From Clostridia bacterium (lineage in GTDB: Bacteria; Bacillota_A; Clostridia; Oscillospirales; CAG-272), in assembly GCA_017935805.1 (NCBI GenBank), contig JAGBGV010000124.1, forward strand, positions 1 through 10,948: a stretch of DNA of 10,948 bases, given 5' to 3'. Below the pieces are notes generated by a model. It was not told where the DNA came from and did not search any database. It worked only from the letters and a program-made list of their open reading frames with translations. Below are positions 6,365 to 10,948 of this stretch, in pieces. Positions within the stretch are counted from its first letter, which is position 1, and every line of letters begins with the position of its first letter. The position numbers were made by a program, and so were the translations under genes.

Positions 6365-7450
6365 ATGTCAAATCGACTGTTTCAGGGTATTATTCATCAG
6401 ATGAGAGATGCTGTCGATCGTGTTATCGGTGTTCTTGATGACAACGGTGTAATTATTGCGTGCAGTGAGCTTGTTAAGATCGGCGAGATGAGACAGGGTG
6501 TTCGTGACGAACTTGCATACGCATCCGATTCTATTACATCCGGAGGTTATACATACAGACCTATCGGCTCTGCTTCCAAATGGGAGTATGTAGTGTTCAT
6601 CGAAGGCGAGGATAAGTACGCAGAGAAAACAGCAACTATGCTTGCAGTTTCACTCTCAAATATCAAAAATCTCTATGACGAGAAGTATGACAAGAATTCC
6701 TTCATTAAGAATATAATTCTTGATAACATTCTCCCCAGCGATATTTACATCAAATCAAAGGAGCTTCGCTTCAATGCGGAGGAAACACGCGTTGTATTCC
6801 TCATCAAGTTCCACTCCAAGTCAGATGTACTGTCCTTCGATATGGTTCAGAACATCTTCCCGGACAAGAACAAGGATTATGTTATCTCCACAGGAGAGCA
6901 GGATATCGTTCTTGTTAAGGAAGTAAAGCCTAATACAGATATTCGCGAAATCGAAAAGATTGCAAAGGGCATAGCTGACACTCTTAATTCCGAGTTCTAC
7001 GTTAAGGTGTCTATCGGCATTGGTACTGTTGTAGACAACATAAAGGACCTTGCTCGTTCCTACAAAGAAGCGCAGGTTGCTTTTGAAGTCGGAAAAGTAT
7101 TCGATACCGAAAAGAACATCGTAAGTTACGAAAACCTCGGTATCGGCAGACTTATTTACCAGCTTCCCACAACCCTTTGCGAAATGTTCCTCCAGGAAGT
7201 GTTCAAGAATGGCTCTCTTGACTCTCTCGACAGAGAAACTCTCATGACCATTCAATGCTTCTTTGAGAACAACCTCAACGTATCCGAAACATCAAGAAAG
7301 CTGTTTGTTCACAGAAACACACTTGTGTACAGACTTGAAAAGATCCGCAAGCTTACCGGTCTCGATCTCCGTGAGTTTGACCACGCAATCACATTCAAGG
7401 TTGCACTTATGGTTAAGAGATATCTGACAACAAAGCCTATCGGATATTAA
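6365..7450 (+). CDS. CdaR/PucR-family transcriptional regulator
   Basis: The protein has 361 residues. The C-terminal part (about 292-350) is the PucR-type helix-turn-helix: CFFENNLNVSETSRKLFVHRN, then TLVYRLEKIRKLTGLDL. The middle (about 135-245) resembles the degenerate GGDEF-like domain of this family, with VSIGIGTVVDNIKDLARSYKEA (215-236). The N-terminus (about 1-100) has the features of a sugar-diacid-recognition domain: GVLDDNGVIIACSE (22-35), then a YRPIG strand and helix. CdaR of E. coli responds to sugar diacids, but for clostridial homologues the ligand is generally unknown and I do not assign one. The gene has its own promoter and a good ribosome binding site, and is followed by a hairpin. 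The ftsE operon starts 236 bases downstream on the same strand, so it could be a regulator of that operon or an unrelated neighbour. Confidence 0.88.
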   Translation: MSNRLFQGIIHQMRDAVDRVIGVLDDNGVIIACSELVKIGEMRQGVRDELAYASDSITSGGYTYRPIGSASKWEYVVFIEGEDKYAEKTATMLAVSLSNIKNLYDEKYDKNSFIKNIILDNILPSDIYIKSKELRFNAEETRVVFLIKFHSKSDVLSFDMVQNIFPDKNKDYVISTGEQDIVLVKEVKPNTDIREIEKIAKGIADTLNSEFYVKVSIGIGTVVDNIKDLARSYKEAQVAFEVGKVFDTEKNIVSYENLGIGRLIYQLPTTLCEMFLQEVFKNGSLDSLDRETLMTIQCFFENNLNVSETSRKLFVHRNTLVYRLEKIRKLTGLDLREFDHAITFKVALMVKRYLTTKPIGY

Positions 7451-7496
7451 TAGCTTGCTTGTTTCTATGCAGCTAACCGAATAGTAAAATAATATA

Positions 7497-7541
7497 GGGA
7501 CGTGATTTCACAACTGGGATCACGTCCCACGAGTGTTTTTA
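7497..7541 (+). terminator. Strong hairpin after the regulator gene, probable terminator
   Basis: A perfect GC-containing 10-bp stem, GGGACGTGAT (7497-7506) with ATCACGTCCC (7519-7528), has a 12-base loop. Five Ts follow only from 7536, eight bases after the stem rather than directly. It lies 46 bases after the regulator stop. Termination is the simplest reading. The late T-run makes it imperfect, and the same dyad could serve as a protein site in DNA. Confidence 0.6.
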
Positions 7542-7686
7542 TATTGAGCTGATACACATTCAGTAAACAGTCTGTCTATACCAAATTTGCAAATTTTGTC
7601 GATATCCTATATCACATTATTCAGTTTGTTTATTGGTTTGTGTATTTGCAACATCAAATGACCAATAACTAAAGGAAAGGTTTCCA
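7542..7686 (+). promoter_or_regulatory. Leader region of the ftsEX operon, promoter not clearly located
   Basis: No consensus promoter is visible. The best guess is TTTGCA (7586-7591) with TATATC (7608-7613), 16 bases apart, which is weak. A perfect 14-base palindrome (7583-7596) overlaps the possible -35. An 8-bp inverted repeat, TTATTGGT (7630-7637) with ACCAATAA (7661-7668), ends just before the Shine-Dalgarno AAAGGAAAGG (7671-7680), so a hairpin there could influence translation of ftsE. Confidence 0.35.
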
Positions 7687-8373
7687 ATGATTGATTTTGT
7701 TAATGTAAAGAAAGCGTACCCTAACGGAACCATGGCACTTAAAGGTATAAACCTTCATATTGATGACGGCGAATTTGTGTTCATCGTCGGACATTCCGGT
7801 GCGGGCAAGAGTACACTGATGAAGTTGCTTCTTCGCGAGGAAAAAGTCAGCTCAGGCCAGCTTTTTGTGGGCGACTATGACCTCACAAAGCTGTCAAATT
7901 TCAGAGTTCCGCATTATAGACGAGAGCTTGGAGTTGTATTCCAAGACTTCAGACTCTTCCCAAAGAAGACTGTTTATGAGAACGTTGCGTTTGCGATGGA
8001 AGTTGTTGGAACTCCGCGAAAGAAAATTGCACGCCGCGTTCCTGCAATTCTTAACACTGTAAACCTTGCCGGCAAGCAGGATTCATTCCCGAATGAGATC
8101 TCCGGCGGTGAGCAGCAGAGAGTTGCGCTTGCAAGAGCTCTTGCCAACAATCCCAAGGTTATTATTGCGGACGAGCCTACCGGTAATATTGACCCCAAGA
8201 TGTCACTTGAAATTATGAGTCTGCTTCTCAAGATAAATAAACTTGGCAAAACAGTAATTGTAGTTACTCATGAAAAGAATCTTGTAGACTATTATAAGCA
8301 GCGTGTTGTCAGCCTTCGCGACGGACTTATCGTTGAAGACAGAGTAGGAGGTATGTTCAGTGAAAAGGTATAA
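7687..8373 (+). CDS. ftsE: Cell division ATP-binding protein FtsE
   Basis: FtsE is the cytoplasmic ATPase of the FtsEX complex, which couples ATP hydrolysis to activation of peptidoglycan hydrolases outside the membrane. The protein has 228 residues, the usual length. All ABC ATPase elements are present: Walker A GHSGAGKST (35-43), Q-loop Gln86 in VVFQDFRLFP, signature SGGEQQRVALARA (139-151), Walker B VIIADEPTG (158-166) with catalytic Glu163, D-loop NIDP (167-170) and H-loop His195 in VTHE. The FQDFRLFPKKTVYENVAFAMEV stretch is typical of FtsE rather than of MacB- or LolD-type ATPases. The ATG follows AAAGGAAAGG by six bases. Its 3' end overlaps ftsX by 14 bases, and the ribosome binding site for ftsX lies inside the last codons, so the two are likely translationally coupled. 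Confidence 0.97.
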   Translation: MIDFVNVKKAYPNGTMALKGINLHIDDGEFVFIVGHSGAGKSTLMKLLLREEKVSSGQLFVGDYDLTKLSNFRVPHYRRELGVVFQDFRLFPKKTVYENVAFAMEVVGTPRKKIARRVPAILNTVNLAGKQDSFPNEISGGEQQRVALARALANNPKVIIADEPTGNIDPKMSLEIMSLLLKINKLGKTVIVVTHEKNLVDYYKQRVVSLRDGLIVEDRVGGMFSEKV

Positions 8374-9244
8374 TATTTTCTACTTTATAGGACAGTCCAT
8401 CTCCAGCATGTGGCGTAACGGCGTAATGACATTTGCCTCAATCGCCGTTCTGATGAGTCTGCTCGTCGTTATCGGCGGATTCACAATGCTTGTTGTTAAC
8501 ATCGACAAAAACCTTGATGACCTGGGTGTTTTGAATGAGATCGTAGTGTTCTGCGACAGAGATGCTACTGAAGAGCAGATTGTTGAGATAGGCGAAACTA
8601 TCAATAAGCTTGACAACATTGACACGGTTGAACGTATCACAAAAGAGCAGGGTCTCAAGGAGCTTCAGGAAGAGCAGCCCAATGTTTATGATGACGTTAC
8701 CGCAGATAACAATCCTCTTCCGGATAGCTTTGTAATCACTTACATCAATAATAATAAAGTTCCGGAACTTGATTATCAGCTCAGACAAATTCCCGGAATA
8801 ATTAAGGTTAACAACAGACTTGACCTTGCAACAACTATCGAGAGCCTGAAAAGCGGTGTAATGCTTATTTTTATCTGGTTCCTCGCAATTCTTGCAGTTG
8901 TTAGTATCTTTATCATTATCAACACCATCAAGCTTTCTGTATTCTCTCGCAGAAACGAGATCAGCATAATGCGTTATGTCGGCGCAACAGGTTGGTTTAT
9001 ATCATTACCGTTCATTTTTGAAGGTATATTCATAGGATTATTCGCATCAGTAATCGGCTATTTTATCGAATGGTACGTTTACTCCTATATCGAAAATATA
9101 GTTGTATCTGATTATCTCCAGATGATCAGCATAATTCCGTTTGAAGAGATTAAGTACATAGTACTCGTCGGATTTATCGGAATTGGTGTTGTTACCGGTA
9201 TTATCGGAAGCTGCATCTCACTTGGAAAGTATCTTAAACAGTAA
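8360..9244 (+). CDS. ftsX: Cell division protein FtsX
   Basis: FtsX is the membrane partner of FtsE and passes its conformational signal to hydrolases outside the cell. The protein has 294 residues, normal for Gram-positive FtsX. It has TM1 near 24-47, then a large extracellular domain (about 48-165) with the expected pattern IVVFCDRDATEEQI ... VERITKEQGLKEL ... PLPDSFVITY ... PGIIKVN. TM2 (about 166-190), the conserved cytoplasmic RRNEISIMRYVGAT segment (197-210), TM3 (about 211-237) and TM4 (about 266-290) follow. The GTG at 8360 is chosen because AGGAGGT (8346-8352) lies seven bases upstream and the N-terminus matches family members. The extracellular domain is the part that in other bacteria contacts coiled-coil hydrolases (PcsB, EnvC, RipC), and such a gene follows after 28 bases. 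Confidence 0.96.
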   Translation: MKRYNIFYFIGQSISSMWRNGVMTFASIAVLMSLLVVIGGFTMLVVNIDKNLDDLGVLNEIVVFCDRDATEEQIVEIGETINKLDNIDTVERITKEQGLKELQEEQPNVYDDVTADNNPLPDSFVITYINNNKVPELDYQLRQIPGIIKVNNRLDLATTIESLKSGVMLIFIWFLAILAVVSIFIIINTIKLSVFSRRNEISIMRYVGATGWFISLPFIFEGIFIGLFASVIGYFIEWYVYSYIENIVVSDYLQMISIIPFEEIKYIVLVGFIGIGVVTGIIGSCISLGKYLKQ

Positions 9245-9272
9245 CGTACACATCATTGATCGGAGGACAACG

Positions 9273-10445
9273 GTGAAAAACAAGGCATTATCAAGAGTTT
9301 TATTGTTTCTAACCGCTGCAGCAATGCTTCTTGCGTCAACAATTTTCGTTAGAGCAGAGCTGACCGACGCCACTGTGAAATCATTTGAGAAACAGATAGA
9401 GGAAGCAAATAATAGAATTAACGAAGCTCTGTCACAGCTTTCTGAAATCCGAGACCAACGCGCTGACGCTTGGGTTGAAATTGCTAAGCTTGACGAAATT
9501 ATCGCCGCACAGAACGAGTTGAAGCGCCTTGCGGAACAACAGCTTGAGAATATTGATGTTCAGATTTCTGAAACAAAAGCAAATATAGAATCTCTTGAAT
9601 CAAAGATAGCTGTTCAGGAAAAGGCACGCCTTGAGAGAATGGCTTATAACTATATGGAAAAAGAGATCGACTATATCGAGCTCATTTTCGGTTCAAAAAG
9701 TCTTCGTGATTTGTTCAATAGAATAGAACAGATCAAAGCCGTAGCAGAATATGATAAGCAGCTTATCAAGGAACTTAACGAAAACAAGGAACAGCTTGAG
9801 ATTCAGAAAGAAAAGCTAATCCTTGCAGAAGAAACGCAGTCACAGCGCATTGCTGAGTACGAGCAGGTTATCAAGGATAACACAGAACTGTCTGAAGAAA
9901 AGCTTGCGTTCATTAATGCACTTAATAATGATGAAACTCAGGCGTCAAAGGTCTACGAGTATTATAAGAAGCTAGATGAACAGCTTAATGCAGATCTTGA
10001 AGAATATCTCGCTGATCTGCAGCGCAAAAGTCAGTCACAGTATGTTGGCGGTAACGGAGGATGGCCCCTTGAGCCCGGTGCATATTATCACATTTCATCG
10101 GAGCAAGGTTGGCGTGTACTGAACGGCGTTGATGATTACCATCTCGGTATTGATATAGCTTGCTATAACGGTACACCGATTCGCTCATTTAACGCAGGAA
10201 CGGTTGTTGTCAGCACAGAGCATTGGAGCTATGGCAACTACGTCGTAATCGACCACGGCGGCGGAATCTCAACACTTTATGCCCACATGAGCAGTAACGA
10301 AGTAAAGGAAGGAGACTATGTTCAAGCCGGTCAGTTAATCGGTTACTGCGGTCTTACCGGAAATACATACGGATATCATCTTCATTTCGAATACCGTATA
10401 AACGGTCAGGTACAGAATCCAAGAAATTATCTGGTATTCCCGTAA
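9273..10445 (+). CDS. Secreted coiled-coil M23 peptidoglycan endopeptidase, likely FtsEX effector
   Basis: The protein has 390 residues. It has a signal peptide or N-terminal anchor (hydrophobic 9-25, FVRAE probable cleavage area near 28). A long Glu/Gln/Lys-rich coiled coil spans about 30-250, including YNYMEKEIDYIELIFGSKSLRDLFNRIEQI, a segment typical of EnvC/CwlO/PcsB-like proteins. A short Gly/Ser/Gln linker leads to a C-terminal LytM/M23 domain (about 263-390). The metal and catalytic residues are all present: His290 and Asp294 in HLGID, His338 in YAHMS, and His369 and His371 in YHLHFE. The enzyme should therefore be an active cross-bridge or stem-peptide endopeptidase, unlike EnvC, whose domain is inactive. 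The GTG at 9273 follows GGAGGA by five bases; an earlier in-frame start would lie inside ftsX and would disturb the signal peptide. Position directly behind ftsX supports control by FtsEX through the coiled coil. Confidence 0.93.
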   Translation: MKNKALSRVLLFLTAAAMLLASTIFVRAELTDATVKSFEKQIEEANNRINEALSQLSEIRDQRADAWVEIAKLDEIIAAQNELKRLAEQQLENIDVQISETKANIESLESKIAVQEKARLERMAYNYMEKEIDYIELIFGSKSLRDLFNRIEQIKAVAEYDKQLIKELNENKEQLEIQKEKLILAEETQSQRIAEYEQVIKDNTELSEEKLAFINALNNDETQASKVYEYYKKLDEQLNADLEEYLADLQRKSQSQYVGGNGGWPLEPGAYYHISSEQGWRVLNGVDDYHLGIDIACYNGTPIRSFNAGTVVVSTEHWSYGNYVVIDHGGGISTLYAHMSSNEVKEGDYVQAGQLIGYCGLTGNTYGYHLHFEYRINGQVQNPRNYLVFP

Positions 10446-10481
10446 AACCAGGAATACATTAACTTACATAGGAGGATAACG

Positions 10482-10948
10482 GTGAAAACAAAAATAATCA
10501 GTTTAATGATTGCTCTGTTCTGCCTTTCAATGCTGTTTATCGGAACAGCTGTTCTGACAAATGCAGAGCTTACTGACGCCACCGTAAAGTCTTACGAGGA
10601 ACAGATCGCTAATGTTGCCTGGCAGATCAAGCAGGCGCAGGAGAAGCTTGAAAACATACGCAGTCAGCAAAACGCCACATGGGTTGAAATGGGCGCAATC
10701 GACGATCTTATCAATTATAACGATGAGTTAAAGAGCCTTGCAGAACAGCAGCTCAACAGCTTAACTGTTCAGATCGAAGAGGCAAAAGCAAGTATAAATG
10801 ATAATGAGTCCAAGATATACGCTCAAGAGCAAGCCTTCCTTGAACGTATGGTGCAGAACTATATGGAAGAGGATATTGACTACTTAGACCTTGTACTCGG
10901 TTCAGAAAATCTTGTTGACTTTCTCACAAGAATGGACAGAGTCAACTC
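10482..10948 (+). CDS. Second coiled-coil protein, tandem paralogue of the M23 peptidase, cut by the window edge
   Basis: The first 155 residues are visible. A signal segment (MKTKIISLMIALFCLSMLFI..., ending near AELTD at 28-32) is followed by a coiled coil aligned without gaps to the preceding protein. AELTDATVKS, TWVEM, ELKSLAEQQL, SKIYAQEQAFLERM, NYMEEDIDYLDLVLGSENL and DFLTRMDR all have counterparts there. About half of the aligned residues are identical by eye. The GTG at 10482 follows GGAGGA (10471-10476) by five bases, and this initiation region is nearly identical to that of the first copy. The gene begins 36 bases after its neighbour's stop and belongs to the same operon. Whether it keeps an M23 domain, another catalytic domain or none cannot be seen. 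The name therefore rests on the N-terminal part only. Confidence 0.9.
   Translation, partial: MKTKIISLMIALFCLSMLFIGTAVLTNAELTDATVKSYEEQIANVAWQIKQAQEKLENIRSQQNATWVEMGAIDDLINYNDELKSLAEQQLNSLTVQIEEAKASINDNESKIYAQEQAFLERMVQNYMEEDIDYLDLVLGSENLVDFLTRMDRVN

Noticed and set aside
7583..7596. Perfect 14-base palindrome AAATTTGCAAATTT
   Set aside because: About one such palindrome is expected by chance in an AT-rich window of this size, so it is mentioned only as part of the ftsE leader.
9183..9272. N-terminal extension of the M23 peptidase into ftsX
   Set aside because: It would overlap ftsX by 62 bases and bury the signal peptide. GTG at 9273 has a good Shine-Dalgarno that matches that of the next paralogue.

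Overview
The window looks like chromosomal DNA of a low-to-moderate GC Firmicute. The best guess is a gut Clostridia of the Ruminococcaceae/Oscillospiraceae type. This rests on strong Shine-Dalgarno sites, canonical TTGACA/TATAAT promoters, a uronate-catabolism gene, a repeat-module lipoprotein with an ECF-type promoter, and the order CdaR-like regulator, ftsE, ftsX, M23 peptidase. The taxonomy is inferred from gene content; no marker gene was compared. No tRNA, rRNA, CRISPR array, transposase or phage gene was seen.

Left part (1-2990). The 5' part of a tagaturonate reductase gene (uxaB) reads leftward off the window edge from a perfect sigma-A promoter. It diverges from a large gene (477-2954) for an 825-residue lipoprotein. 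That protein has five copies of a short module and two copies of a second domain, and its gene is preceded by a GGGAAC/CGTCTAA promoter of the ECF sigma class. A hairpin with T-runs on both strands separates it from the convergent uracil permease gene.

Middle part (3006-6125). The uracil permease gene (minus strand) is intact at both ends but carries one missing base near 3470. This removes the last third of the protein, including the substrate-binding glutamate of the NTTYGE motif. Diverging from it is rsmE (16S rRNA m3U1498 methyltransferase) with a perfect sigma-A promoter. A 150-residue four-helix membrane protein of unknown function follows; its Shine-Dalgarno lies 37 bases upstream of the ATG, with a strong hairpin in between. 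A clear intrinsic terminator closes this unit.

Right part (6126-10948). A CdaR/PucR-type regulator with its own promoter is followed by a hairpin. Next comes a tight operon: ftsE, ftsX (overlapping by 14 bases), a secreted coiled-coil M23 endopeptidase, and the start of a second, closely related coiled-coil protein that runs off the window. FtsEX is known to activate coiled-coil-bearing peptidoglycan hydrolases (EnvC in E. coli, CwlO in Bacillus, PcsB in Streptococcus). The operon therefore reads as a cell-wall hydrolysis module with its effector duplicated in tandem.

Most of the window is ordinary housekeeping sequence. The points most worth a second look are the ECF-promoted repeat lipoprotein, the duplicated FtsEX effectors, the permease frameshift, and the hairpin between Shine-Dalgarno and start codon of the small membrane protein.
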